DNA of 64,000 nucleotides from Mesoterricola silvestris (GTDB lineage: Bacteria > Acidobacteriota > Holophagae > Holophagales > Holophagaceae), in contig NZ_AP027080.1 in the NCBI RefSeq assembly GCF_030295405.1, positions 2,604,001 to 2,668,000 of the forward strand, written 5' to 3'. The notes below the pieces were generated by a model. It searched no databases, was not told the DNA's origin, and saw nothing but the letters and a program-made list of their open reading frames with translations. Of this stretch, positions 8,859 through 17,315 are shown one piece after another. The number at the start of each line of letters is the position of its first letter. Within the stretch, counting starts at the first letter, position 1. The translations under genes were made by a program, and so were the position numbers.

Positions 8859-10105
8859 GCGGGCACGCCCTTGAGGCTGGCCCAGAGGTGGAAGGTGGCC
8901 AGGCTGCGGTGGGGGGCGAAGGGGGCCATGAGGCGCGCGGTCTCCCTGGCGTCGGGGCGGTGGTCCAGGCCGAAGTGGCGCTGCAGGGCCGCCGTGAGCC
9001 CGGCGTCGCCCAGGGGCACGCAGTCCCCGAAGCCGCAGCCCCGCATCATCACGTAGTGGGTGGTCCAGGGCCCGATGCCCCGGCGCGCGGAGAGCCTGGC
9101 CTCGGCGGAGGTGGCCGCGCCCGCGGGCAGGGCCTCCACGGGGAGCTCCCCCGCCGCCACGGCCCGGGCGGCCTCGACCACGTACTGGGCCTTGCTGCGG
9201 GAGAATTGCAGGGGCCCCAGATCCGCGGGATCCAGGGCGGCCACGGCCCGGGGCGTGGGGTGGGCCTTCAGGTCTCCGGACACCGCCCCGCCGCAGAGGT
9301 CCGTGAGCCGCCGGCGCAGGGTGTACGCGAAGGCCAGGTTCACCTGCTGGCCCAGGATGGCCCACACCAGGGATTCCCACACGTCCGCGGTGAGCGGGAT
9401 CCGCAGGCCGCGCCGGGCCTCCACCAGGGCCTGGAACCGGGGGTCCCCGGCCAGGAAGCCCTCGAAGGGGGCGGGGTCCGTGGCCAGCCCAAGCATGCGC
9501 ACCACGCGGTGGTGCACCTTGCCCATGAAGATGGGATCGGCCTTCTCCGCGGGGCGAATCCGCACCCGCACCGCCCTGCCCCGGAACTCGATCTCCAGGA
9601 GGGTATCGGTATCCTCCAGCCGGATGGCCTTGAAGAGCGTCGACCCCTCCACCCGCTCCGAGAGGCTGAGGGGATCCCGCCCGTGGTAGGCGAGCACGTC
9701 CTCCTGCCGGTACCCCGGGGGCAGGTCCAGGATGAAGGAGGCGCCCTCCCGCCCCAGGGACTGGTACTTCCCCGGTGTCATGCCCGTGAGGCGGTGGAAG
9801 CTGGCGTTGAAGGCCGCCGGGCTCGGGAAGCCGCAGCTCTCCCCCGCCTGGGCCGCGGGACCGAAGTGGTTCAGGAGGCGCTTGCAGGCGCAGATCACCC
9901 GCGCCTGTTCCAGGAAGACCTCCGGGAGGCAGTGGGCGTGGACCCGGAACAGCTCCCCGAGCCTCTCCAGACCCATCCCCGACGCGGCGGCCATGGCCCC
10001 CACGGTGCGGAACTCGCCGGGGTTCATGCGCACCCGGGAGATGAGTTTTTCGAGGAGCGCGCGCTCCGGATCTTCCCGATGGATTTTCGCGGTGGGCTGG
10101 TTCAT
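8855..10105 (-). CDS. AraC-type HTH fused to DNA-3-methyladenine glycosylase (AlkA)
   Basis: A 416-residue two-part protein. Residues about 10-118 are an AraC-type double helix-turn-helix ending CGFPSPAAFNASFHRLTGMTP. About 122-190 is an AlkA N-terminal domain. About 225-415 is a HhH-GPD glycosylase with the hairpin RRGIGPWTTHY (341-351) and a likely catalytic Asp367 in VPLGD. It excises alkylated bases and may also regulate transcription. Known Ada-AlkA fusions begin with a zinc-binding Ada domain that senses methyl damage; that domain is absent here. It overlaps ogt by 4 bp and is divergent from mqnA with 26 bp between the starts. Confidence 0.88.
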   Translation of the reverse strand: MNQPTAKIHREDPERALLEKLISRVRMNPGEFRTVGAMAAASGMGLERLGELFRVHAHCLPEVFLEQARVICACKRLLNHFGPAAQAGESCGFPSPAAFNASFHRLTGMTPGKYQSLGREGASFILDLPPGYRQEDVLAYHGRDPLSLSERVEGSTLFKAIRLEDTDTLLEIEFRGRAVRVRIRPAEKADPIFMGKVHHRVVRMLGLATDPAPFEGFLAGDPRFQALVEARRGLRIPLTADVWESLVWAILGQQVNLAFAYTLRRRLTDLCGGAVSGDLKAHPTPRAVAALDPADLGPLQFSRSKAQYVVEAARAVAAGELPVEALPAGAATSAEARLSARRGIGPWTTHYVMMRGCGFGDCVPLGDAGLTAALQRHFGLDHRPDARETARLMAPFAPHRSLATFHLWASLKGVPA

Positions 10106-10131
10106 CCCCCAAGTCTAGATAAAATGAAAAG

Positions 10132-10944
10132 ATGGCAAGCACAAATCCTTTCCGGATCTCCATCATCGATTACCTGAACGCCGCGCCCCTGAATTACGGA
10201 TTCAAGCACGGCCTGGGTTACGAGCACTTCCACCTGAAGTTCCACGTGCCTTCCCTGTGCGCGAACCAGCTGAAATCCGGGGAAGTGGATGCGGGTCTCA
10301 TCAGTTCAATTGAATACCTGCGCATCCCCAAATTGAAGCTCGTGCCGGGCCTCTGCATCGCCTCCCCCAAGCGGGTGCGTTCGGTGGTGATCCTGTCGAA
10401 GGTGCCGCCGGAATCCATCCGCACCCTGGCCCTGGACACCTCCAGCCGCACCTCCGTGGTGCTGGCCCAGATCCTCCTGCGGGAGCGCTTCGGCGTGGAC
10501 GTGCGGGCCGTGGACATGGCCCCGGACCAGGGCGCCATGCTGGCCCAGTGCGACGCGGCCCTGCTCATCGGGGACGTGGCCATGCGCACCCGGCGCGAGG
10601 GCCTCATCGTCCTGGACCTGGCCGAGGAATGGCACGCATGGACGGGCCTGCCCTTCGTCTTCGCCCTGTGGCAGGTGCGGGAGGACGCCGCGCGCCTGGA
10701 CATCCCCGGCGGCGTGGGCCCCTTCTTCCACCGGAGCCTGGAAATGGGCCGGGAGAACCTGCCCGCCATCGTGGACGAGGCCTGGCGCACCATCGGCTGG
10801 ACCAAGCCCGAGCTGCGGGAGTACCTCACGGAGAACATCTCCTACAGCCTGGGAGAAGCGGAACGGGAGAGCCTGGCGTTGTTCTTCGAGAAGGCCGTGG
10901 CCAACGGCTTCGCGCCGGAGAACAAGCCCCTGGCTTTTCTTTAG
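10132..10944 (+). CDS. mqnA: Chorismate dehydratase MqnA (futalosine pathway)
   Basis: A 270-residue MqnA-family enzyme of the periplasmic-binding-protein fold. It converts chorismate to 3-[(1-carboxyvinyl)oxy]benzoate, the first step of the futalosine route to menaquinone. Recognisable parts are ISIIDYLNAAPLNYGF at the N-terminus, GEVDAGLISSIEYL, and a C-terminal segment of the form LREYLTENISYSLGEAERES. It implies respiration with menaquinone made by the futalosine route. No other mqn gene is in the window. It stands alone and is divergent from the alkA fusion. Confidence 0.92.
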   Translation: MASTNPFRISIIDYLNAAPLNYGFKHGLGYEHFHLKFHVPSLCANQLKSGEVDAGLISSIEYLRIPKLKLVPGLCIASPKRVRSVVILSKVPPESIRTLALDTSSRTSVVLAQILLRERFGVDVRAVDMAPDQGAMLAQCDAALLIGDVAMRTRREGLIVLDLAEEWHAWTGLPFVFALWQVREDAARLDIPGGVGPFFHRSLEMGRENLPAIVDEAWRTIGWTKPELREYLTENISYSLGEAERESLALFFEKAVANGFAPENKPLAFL

Positions 10945-11030
10945 GTGTCTAGGTCCTGAATCGCCAGGTTGTCCTCGGTGATCTGGCTCCAGCTTGGACC
11001 TGAGGTTCTTTATCCTGCCTTTTCCCCTGG

Positions 11031-11172
11031 ATCCTGTTTATCCCCGTTCGAACTCCGCCGGGAGTTGTCGCCACCTTTGGGTCAAGGACGTCGAGTAATA
11101 TGCGCTCCGACCCAACTCTGGGACAGCCCTGCTGAAACAGGGATAAACGCCGATGGATGGGATGAACGGGGA
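11031..11172. repeat. Degenerate large palindrome, family 1 copy A
   Basis: The 286-bp gap between convergent mqnA and the 129-residue protein gene holds a degenerate inverted repeat. ATCCTGTTTATCCCCGTTC on the left is answered by ACAGGGATAAAC and GAACGGGGATCC on the right. The inner part (CTCCGACCCA, CAGCCCTGC) resembles the better-preserved copies at 17101-17234 and 25025-25173. No gene was found here. A role as a bidirectional terminator or a decayed mobile repeat is inference. Confidence 0.6.
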
Positions 11173-11230
11173 TCCCCTAACCTGGAACAGCCCCTTCATC
11201 ACGGTTTCAAGGCAGCTGGGTTTGCCGACA

Positions 11231-11620
11231 CTAGCTCTTGCCCATCAGCAGATTGAGCAGGTCCGCGGGGGTCGTGGAGGGCACGGCGGCGCTGGTCTGG
11301 GCGGCATCGGGGGCCGGGTGGGGGGGATGGGCGCCGCGGGGGCCGTCCAGGTGCGTCTGCAGGGACTGGAAGGCCAGCTGGGCGGCGGACAGGTTTCCGC
11401 TGGCCAGGGCCTGGCCCAGGGAGTTCATGTCGGAGGCGGCCGAACCCGCGCCGGGGGCGGCGGGGGCGGATTCTGCCTGGGCGGTCCCGTCCAGGATCGA
11501 CTGGAAGAGGTCGGCGAAGGCATTGTTTGCCTTGGCGGCGCCCTCGGGGGCGTCGGTGGTCTGGGCGGCCAGGAGCTTGTCCAGGTAGGTCGAATTATTG
11601 ATAGAGTTGACACTGGTCAT
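11231..11620 (-). CDS. Small Ala/Pro-rich hypothetical protein
   Basis: A 129-residue protein of unknown function, supported by a strong ribosome site (GGAGGGGG) ahead of the ATG at 11620 and a clear reading frame. It begins with a Ser/Asn-rich tail, then a helix (ANNAFADLFQSILDG), an Ala/Pro linker, the segment NSLGQALASGNLSAAQLAF (residues about 66-84), another disordered Pro/His stretch and a final helix DLLNLLMGKS. Small proteins with a similar ALxxGNLxxAQxAFxxLQ unit occur in several bacteria without known role. There is no signal peptide. It is divergent from pepQ. Confidence 0.7.
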   Translation of the reverse strand: MTSVNSINNSTYLDKLLAAQTTDAPEGAAKANNAFADLFQSILDGTAQAESAPAAPGAGSAASDMNSLGQALASGNLSAAQLAFQSLQTHLDGPRGAHPPHPAPDAAQTSAAVPSTTPADLLNLLMGKS

Positions 11621-11734
11621 GGTTTGCCCCCTCCGGAACCGGATGCAAAGGGCGTTCCAGGGCCGGGTGGGGGATCGCAATCCCGGCCTTTTGGCCCATA
11701 ATCGCCAGAGGCCCACCGCCATCATGGAGTAAGC

Positions 11735-13042
11735 ATGCCCCTCAAAGGTCTCTTCCTCGATCACCTCGCCACCCGCATGGCCTACGCGGAAAAGGCCTTG
11801 TCGGCCACGGGCTTCGACGCCCTGGTGATCTCCAGCGGGCAGCCGTTCACCTATTTCGCCGACGACCAGGACGCCCCCTTCAACACCGTCCCCCACTTCC
11901 GCCACTACTGCCCCCTCACCGGCCCCCACCACGTGCTGGTCCTGAAGCCCGGCGCGAAGCCCATGCTGGTGCGGTACGCCCCCGAGGACTTCTGGTACGA
12001 GCAGCTGCCCCTGGGCTCCCCCTTCTGGGCCGAGGGCTTCGACCTGGTGGAGGCCCCCAGCCTCGACGCGGTGTGGGAAAAGGTGGGCCAGCCCAAGCGG
12101 GCCGCCTACATCGGCAATGAAACGGACCGGGCGGCCGCGGCCGGCCTGGAGCTGAACCCCGCTTCCATCACCGCCTTCCTGGACTGGGGCCGCAGCTACA
12201 AGACCCCCTACGAGATCCACTGCATCGAGGAGGCCACCGTCACCGCCGCCCTGGGCCACGCCGCCGGCCGCAAGGCCTTCCTGGCCGGCGCGTCGGAGCT
12301 GGAGATCCACTACGCCTTCATGGAGGCCGTGGGCTGCCTGGAATTCGAGCTGGCCTTCGCCTCCATCGTGGCCCAGAACGAGAAGGGCGCCACCCTCCAC
12401 TACGAGAACAAGCGCAGCTTCCGAGGGGGAAACACCCTCCTCCTGGACTGCGGCGCGCGCCACCTGGGCTACGCCTCCGACATCACCCGCACCACCCCCG
12501 CCCCGTCCTGCGATCCCCGCTTCAAGGCCCTGGTGGACGGCATGGAAAAGAACATGCTGGAAATCTGCGCCGCGGTGCGCCCCCACATGCCCTTCGGCGA
12601 GCTGCACCACTTCTCCCACCTCAAGCTGGCCGGGCTCCTGAAGGAGCATGGCCTGCTCGACGCCGACCCCGAGGAGGCCGTGGCCCTGGGCCTCACCCGC
12701 CCCTTCTACCCCCACGGCCTGGGCCACCACCTGGGGATCCAGGTGCACGACGTGGCCGGCAAGCTCGCGGGCCCCGACGGCAGCATCGCCCCGCCCCCCG
12801 CAGGCCACCCCACCCTGCGCACTACCCGCACCACCGAGCCCGGCCACGTCATCACCATCGAGCCCGGCCTCTATTTCATCCCCATGCTCCTGCGCCCCTT
12901 CCGGGAAAACGAGCACAAGGCCCGCTTCGACTGGAAGCTCATCGACGAACTTTCCCCCAACGGCGGCATCCGCATCGAGGACGACATGCTCGTCACCGAA
13001 ACCGGCGGCCGCAACCTGACCCGGAAGCACCTGCCCAACTAG
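11735..13042 (+). CDS. pepQ: Xaa-Pro dipeptidase PepQ
   Basis: A 435-residue M24-family aminodipeptidase that splits dipeptides ending in proline, close in length to E. coli PepQ (443). The pita-bread fold motifs are present: LLLDCGARHLGYASDITRTT (two metal Asp), PHGLGHHLGIQVHD (metal His and catalytic His), TIEPGLYF (Glu) and GGIRIEDDMLV (Glu). There is no signal peptide, so it is cytoplasmic. The ATG at 11735 follows GGAG by 6 bases. It would finish degradation of peptides released by the secreted peptidases encoded around it; that link is inference. Confidence 0.93.
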   Translation: MPLKGLFLDHLATRMAYAEKALSATGFDALVISSGQPFTYFADDQDAPFNTVPHFRHYCPLTGPHHVLVLKPGAKPMLVRYAPEDFWYEQLPLGSPFWAEGFDLVEAPSLDAVWEKVGQPKRAAYIGNETDRAAAAGLELNPASITAFLDWGRSYKTPYEIHCIEEATVTAALGHAAGRKAFLAGASELEIHYAFMEAVGCLEFELAFASIVAQNEKGATLHYENKRSFRGGNTLLLDCGARHLGYASDITRTTPAPSCDPRFKALVDGMEKNMLEICAAVRPHMPFGELHHFSHLKLAGLLKEHGLLDADPEEAVALGLTRPFYPHGLGHHLGIQVHDVAGKLAGPDGSIAPPPAGHPTLRTTRTTEPGHVITIEPGLYFIPMLLRPFRENEHKARFDWKLIDELSPNGGIRIEDDMLVTETGGRNLTRKHLPN

Positions 13043-13603
13043 GGTGATGGCCGCGTAGGCGGCCGTGTCCCGGACCTCCGCCCCGGTTCGTTGGCGCAGG
13101 CAAGCTGCGCCAACGGAAGGGCGCCTCCTTGGGACTGCGGAGGCGTGCTGCCGCATCCATCCTCCGATGGGCGGTGGGGCCGGGGACGGTCATGGGGCTC
13201 CCCTGGAGGGCCTATGCCCATTGGGCACGCTGCGAGTGATCCGGGAGCAGGTTGCTTGGCGCCGACGTTGACGTGTGACGGCGGCATGGGAAATTGGGAA
13301 TTGGGCTCAAGGACAGTCCAAGGCGCACGGTAGGCCGGGCATGGCCAAGCATTCAACGTCGGCGCGACCCGGTCGCCATCCCGGAACACTTGAAGCGGGT
13401 CGAGGGGCCCTAGGCCCATCCGGAGAGCCCACCCCCCCACCCGGGCCGCATCGCCCATCGAAGCCGGAGCGTGCCAACACCCACCCTCAACCTATCGTCG
13501 CGAGCTTTTCGCTGACGCAGCTTGCCTGCGTCAGCGAATCCCTGACGACGGTCCGGAACCCGCACGATGGCACACCAGGCCCGGAGGGAGATGTTCCGTT
13601 CCG
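13043..13603. repeat. Family 2 palindromic element, copy 1
   Basis: A 561-bp gene-free gap between convergent pepQ and the papain-like protease gene. It begins GTGTCCCGGACCTCCGCCCC and has a perfect hairpin at 13090-13114 (10-bp arms, loop GCAAG). A second hairpin near the other end at 13508-13538 has 13-bp arms around CTTGC. The middle holds GGCGCCGACGTTGA (about 13258), which is also found in the copy at 54889-55369. The end sequence and layout match that copy, so this is a repeated element rather than random spacer. Confidence 0.75.
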
Positions 13604-14602
13604 CTAGTCCACGACCCACGCGGGGGCCGTCCCCACCGAGTTGGCGCCGTACTTGATCCACATGAACCCGTTGATGCCCCACTGGCTGCTCCAGGAGTTC
13701 TTGAGGAGCCAGGCGCCCTTGGCGTCGTCCCAGCCCACCAGCAGGACGGCGTGGTTGGGCTGGTTGCCCCGGGAGGTGCCGGTGAAGACGCCGCGGCGGT
13801 AGGCCTGGAAGGCGGAATCCGCGTAGACCCCGATGCTCACGGAGCCCCACTTGTAGATGGCGGCCTTGATGGCGCTCACCGACGGGACCGAGTAGCCGTT
13901 GCCCACGTAGCCCCACTGGGTGACGGGGGTGTAGGACGTGTCGAGGCTGAAGCTGCAGGCGACGCGGTTGGACACGTAGGGGAAGGCGGTGGCGGGGACG
14001 GCGCCCTGGTAGTAACCCGCGCCCCGGTTGGCGTTGGCGGGCATGAGCATGTCGTAGGAGTACCAGCCTCCCTGGCAGCCGTAGCCGTCGGGGTTGCAGC
14101 TGAGCACCTGCTGCTCGGAAAGGGTGGTGATCACGCCGCTGGGGGTGATGGAGCCGTCCGCGTTGACCCGGCCCTGGGGGGCGCCGTGCTTCTTGAGGGC
14201 GGCGCCCTCGAGGTTGCCGATGGTGGCGAAGGCCCAGCAGGAGCCGCACTGGCCCTGGTCCTTGACCGGGCTGAACCAACCCGTGAACGCGGCGGGGAGG
14301 GGGGTGGCGGCGAGGTCCTCCACTTCGTTGTTGAGGTGGCCGCCCTGGGCGTGGGAGGCGAAATCGTACTGGCGGAGCTCGGGCCGCAGGCCGCAGAGCT
14401 GGTCGAGGCTGTACTGCATGGCGGGGTTCACCCCCACCTCGAAGTCCCGGCCCTCCTCCCGGAGCTCCCGGCGGATCTGGTCCACCCGGCTGATGAGCTG
14501 GGGGTCGAACTGCTGCACGCCGTGCTCCTGGGCCGCCAGGAAGGACGGGGCCGCCAGGGCCAGCGTGAAGGCGAAGGTGGAAACGAGGGGAGACTTGTTC
14601 AT
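13604..14602 (-). CDS. Secreted papain-like cysteine protease (C1A)
   Basis: A 332-residue secreted protease. After a signal peptide (FAFTLALAAPSFLAAQ) and a short pro-region, the mature domain begins near FTGWFSPVKDQGQCGSCWAF, the papain oxyanion Gln and catalytic Cys. PNHAVLLVGWDD carries the catalytic His and LLKNSWSSQWGINGFMWI the Asn. The pro-region lacks a full ERFNIN inhibitor. The start is the ATG at 14602 with CGGAG upstream; the open frame extends 79 codons further with no conserved content. It is divergent from the S9 peptidase gene, which suggests extracellular protein use as nutrient. Confidence 0.93.
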   Translation of the reverse strand: MNKSPLVSTFAFTLALAAPSFLAAQEHGVQQFDPQLISRVDQIRRELREEGRDFEVGVNPAMQYSLDQLCGLRPELRQYDFASHAQGGHLNNEVEDLAATPLPAAFTGWFSPVKDQGQCGSCWAFATIGNLEGAALKKHGAPQGRVNADGSITPSGVITTLSEQQVLSCNPDGYGCQGGWYSYDMLMPANANRGAGYYQGAVPATAFPYVSNRVACSFSLDTSYTPVTQWGYVGNGYSVPSVSAIKAAIYKWGSVSIGVYADSAFQAYRRGVFTGTSRGNQPNHAVLLVGWDDAKGAWLLKNSWSSQWGINGFMWIKYGANSVGTAPAWVVD

Positions 14603-14908
14603 CTCGGACTCCGGGGGTGAGCGTGGGCGCGCCGGCGGCTGGCCGGGGTGGCCGCGGTTGGGGAAAGCGGGCGTGGACCCGCGGAAGACGGTGGAGGCGG
14701 ACGGGGCTCGGCGCCGCTTGTTCAAGGTGGGCGCAGGGCTTTTTTCCAACTCAGCCTCGCAACCCAAGGTTCGGCCGCGGGAGCTCCATCCGCAAGGCCC
14801 CAAAGGGTTTACGTGATGGCGGTCATGATGTTGAGACATGTTCTCGAATTTGACGCATGCACGTTCAAAGGCGGTTACGGCTACGCTTAACCATCAATCG
14901 GAGCCCCC
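14603..14908. other. Divergent promoter region between two secreted peptidases
   Basis: This 306-bp space separates the start codons of the papain-like protease (minus) and the S9 peptidase (plus). Its right third (about 14810-14900) is noticeably less G+C-rich and probably holds promoters. I could not fix a convincing -35/-10 pair, and a by-eye comparison with cyclic-di-GMP riboswitch consensus gave no match. Confidence 0.4.
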
Positions 14909-17059
14909 ATGTGGAAAGTCCCCTTCGCCCTGGTCACCGTCCTGGCCCATGCCGCCCAGGCCGAACCCCGGCTTTCCGTCGACAGCCTGTACCATCCCAC
15001 CCGCAAGGTCTCCTATGTGGAGGCGCTGGGTTCCCGCTACCTGTGGCGCCCGGATGGAACCCTCCTGGAGGAGCGCACGCAAAAGGGCGCCCTGGCCGCC
15101 ATCAACCGCATCCAGCGGGGCACCTTCGCCCCGGCGCCCCTCCTGGACCGCGACCAGCTGGCGGCGGCCCTGGCCGCGGCGGGGGCGGACGCCGAGGACC
15201 AGAAGGGGGCCGCCGAAGCCGGGCTCACCTGGAACGCGGCCTGGGACGCCTTCGTGGTGAAGGGGGTCCGGGACCTCTACCTCATGGACCTGGCCACGGG
15301 CAAGGCCCGGCGCCTGGGGACGGGGGACACCCCCTCCTTCAGCCCCGACGGGGCCTGGGTGGCCTTCCTGGAGGGGCCGGACATCCACGCCGTTGAACTG
15401 GCCACGGGCAAGGACGTGGCGATCACCACCGGCGGGGACGCCACGCACCTCAACGGGCGCCTGGACTGGGTCTACCAGGAGGAGGTCTTCAACGAGCGGG
15501 GCAACTTCAAGGGCTACTGGTGGTCGCCGGATTCCCGGCGCATCGCCTTCCTCAGCCTGGACGAAAGCCATGTGCCGGTCTTCACCATCATGGACGACCG
15601 CACCCAGCCCCAGAAGCGCGTGGACACCCACTACCCCAAGGCCGGCGACCCGCTGCCCACGGCCCGGGTGGGCCTGGCCACCCTGGACGGCCAGACCACC
15701 TGGATGGAGGATCCCTTCCCGGGGCAGGACACCCTGGTCCCCCGGGTGGGCTTCGATCCTTCGGGCCGGCTCCTGGTGCACTTCACGGACCGCATCCAGT
15801 CCTGGCTGGAGTGCCGGGTCTTCGAGGGCACCGCCAGCAGGCCCCTGGTGGTGGAGCGCAGCCGGGCCTGGGTCGAGCACCTCCCCCTGCCCCATTTCCT
15901 CAAGGACGGGCGTTTCCTGTGGCAGTCCTCCCGGAGCGGGTTCCAGCACCTCTACCTGTACGACCCCCAGGGACGCCTCCTGTCCACCGTCACCCAGGGC
16001 CCCTGGGACGTCCGCCGCATCCTGGGCACCGACGCCGGCCACGTGTATTTCGAGGCCACCCTGCGCACTCCGGTGGGGCTGGACGTGTACCGCGCCGGGT
16101 TCGAGGGCGTCAACGACCACATGCGCCTGCTCACCGAGGCTCCCGGCTCCCATTCCCTGACCTTCAACGCGGCCTTCACCGCGGCCGTGGACCGCTGGAG
16201 CAACGTGGACACCCCGCCCCAGGACCTGTTCCTGGATGGCGAAGGCATCGTCCTGCACAAGGTCGAGAGCAGGACCTCGAACGCCTTCAAGGCCCTCCCC
16301 AAGGCCAAGGTGCTCTTCCAGCAGATCAAGGCCCGGGACGGGTTCCCCCTGGAGACCATGCTGGTGCTCCCCCCCGGCTTCGACCCGTCGAAGAAGTACC
16401 CCGTCTTCCACTACGTGTACGGGGGCCCCAATTCCCCCCTGGTGAGGAACGCCTACAGCCGGACCTCCCTGTGGTACCAGTTCCTGGCCCAGCAGGGCAT
16501 CGTCACCTGGATCTGCGACAACCGCAGCGCCTCCGCCAAGGGCACCGCCGCCTTCGGGGCCTGGCGCAACCTGGGCGCCCTGGAGCTCCAGGACCAGCTG
16601 GACGGCCTCGCCTGGCTCAAGGCCCAGGGCTGGGCCGACATGGACCGCGTCGCCCTGCACGGATACAGCTACGGGGGCTTCCTCGCCGCCTACGCCCTCA
16701 CCCACAGCAAGGCCTGGAAGCTGGGCATCATCGGCGCCCCCGTCACCGACTGGAGACTCTACGACTGCGTCTACACCGAGCGGTACATGGGCCTGCCCAG
16801 GGACAACGCCGCCGGCTACGACGCCTCCAGCACCCTGAAGGCCGCCGCCAACCTGGGCGGCAAGGTGATGCTCATCCACGGGACGATGGACGGCAACGTG
16901 CACCTGCAGAACTCCGTGCAGTTCCTGGACGCGCTGGGAAAGGCCGGATTCACCGCCCCGCTGGTCCTGATGCCCGGATCCGACCACAGCCCCAAGGCCG
17001 CCCAGAACCAATGGGAGATGTACTCGGGGATGTGGGACTTCCTGAAGGCCAATCTCTAA
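14909..17059 (+). CDS. Secreted S9 family peptidase (dipeptidyl peptidase IV-like)
   Basis: A 716-residue prolyl-oligopeptidase-family enzyme. A signal peptide (FALVTVLAHAAQAEP) is followed by a beta-propeller domain to about residue 470 and an alpha/beta-hydrolase domain. The Ser nucleophile is in HGYSYGGFLA, the Asp in LIHGTMDGNVH and the His in GSDHSPK. The Glu pair typical of DPP IV may lie in VYQEEVFNERGNF (residues about 188-200), which supports a dipeptidyl peptidase. It works outside the cytoplasm, removing N-terminal dipeptides. GGAG lies upstream of the ATG. It is divergent from the papain-like protease gene. Confidence 0.92.
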   Translation: MWKVPFALVTVLAHAAQAEPRLSVDSLYHPTRKVSYVEALGSRYLWRPDGTLLEERTQKGALAAINRIQRGTFAPAPLLDRDQLAAALAAAGADAEDQKGAAEAGLTWNAAWDAFVVKGVRDLYLMDLATGKARRLGTGDTPSFSPDGAWVAFLEGPDIHAVELATGKDVAITTGGDATHLNGRLDWVYQEEVFNERGNFKGYWWSPDSRRIAFLSLDESHVPVFTIMDDRTQPQKRVDTHYPKAGDPLPTARVGLATLDGQTTWMEDPFPGQDTLVPRVGFDPSGRLLVHFTDRIQSWLECRVFEGTASRPLVVERSRAWVEHLPLPHFLKDGRFLWQSSRSGFQHLYLYDPQGRLLSTVTQGPWDVRRILGTDAGHVYFEATLRTPVGLDVYRAGFEGVNDHMRLLTEAPGSHSLTFNAAFTAAVDRWSNVDTPPQDLFLDGEGIVLHKVESRTSNAFKALPKAKVLFQQIKARDGFPLETMLVLPPGFDPSKKYPVFHYVYGGPNSPLVRNAYSRTSLWYQFLAQQGIVTWICDNRSASAKGTAAFGAWRNLGALELQDQLDGLAWLKAQGWADMDRVALHGYSYGGFLAAYALTHSKAWKLGIIGAPVTDWRLYDCVYTERYMGLPRDNAAGYDASSTLKAAANLGGKVMLIHGTMDGNVHLQNSVQFLDALGKAGFTAPLVLMPGSDHSPKAAQNQWEMYSGMWDFLKANL

Positions 17060-17100
17060 AGAGCGCCACCTGCAAGGGGCACCGGACCCCATCCCCGTCC

Positions 17101-17234
17101 ATCCCAGACATCACTGTTCATCCCTGTCTCGCAGGGCCAGCGATGGATTGGGTCGGCGCACGCATTACCCGCATGCGCCGACCCATCCTGACCCTGGCCC
17201 TGCGCAACAGGGATGAACAGTGATGTCGGGGATG
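17101..17234. repeat. Large palindrome, family 1 copy B
   Basis: A nearly perfect 134-bp palindrome between the convergent S9 peptidase and YchJ genes. The outer 26-bp arms (from ATCCCAGACATC) differ at one position. Inner arms GCAGGGCCAG / CTGGCCCTGC and TGGGTCGGCGCA (17149-17160) / TGCGCCGACCCA (17174-17185) flank a short centre. It would fold into one long hairpin on either strand. Copies A and C sit in the same convergent setting. It is probably a mobile REP/MITE-like repeat that also stops transcription. Confidence 0.85.
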
Positions 17235-17315
17235 AAGGAGATGAGGCGGACCATTCCCGACCCCGTCCCGGGTTCGAGACCTTCCCTTATCCCAAAACCG
17301 GAACCCGGATAGAGG

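Noticed and set aside
10969-11256. 95-codon plus-strand frame in the mqnA downstream gap
   Set aside because: It runs through a degenerate palindrome, has no ribosome site, and overlaps the real minus-strand gene.
14603-14908. Possible cyclic-di-GMP riboswitch before the papain-like protease
   Set aside because: The conserved GEMM-I core could not be matched on either strand by eye.
17270-17300. GGGTTCGAGACC, resembling a tRNA T-arm
   Set aside because: No acceptor or anticodon stem can be built around it; it lies beside a family 1 palindrome. No tRNA or rRNA gene was recognised in the window.
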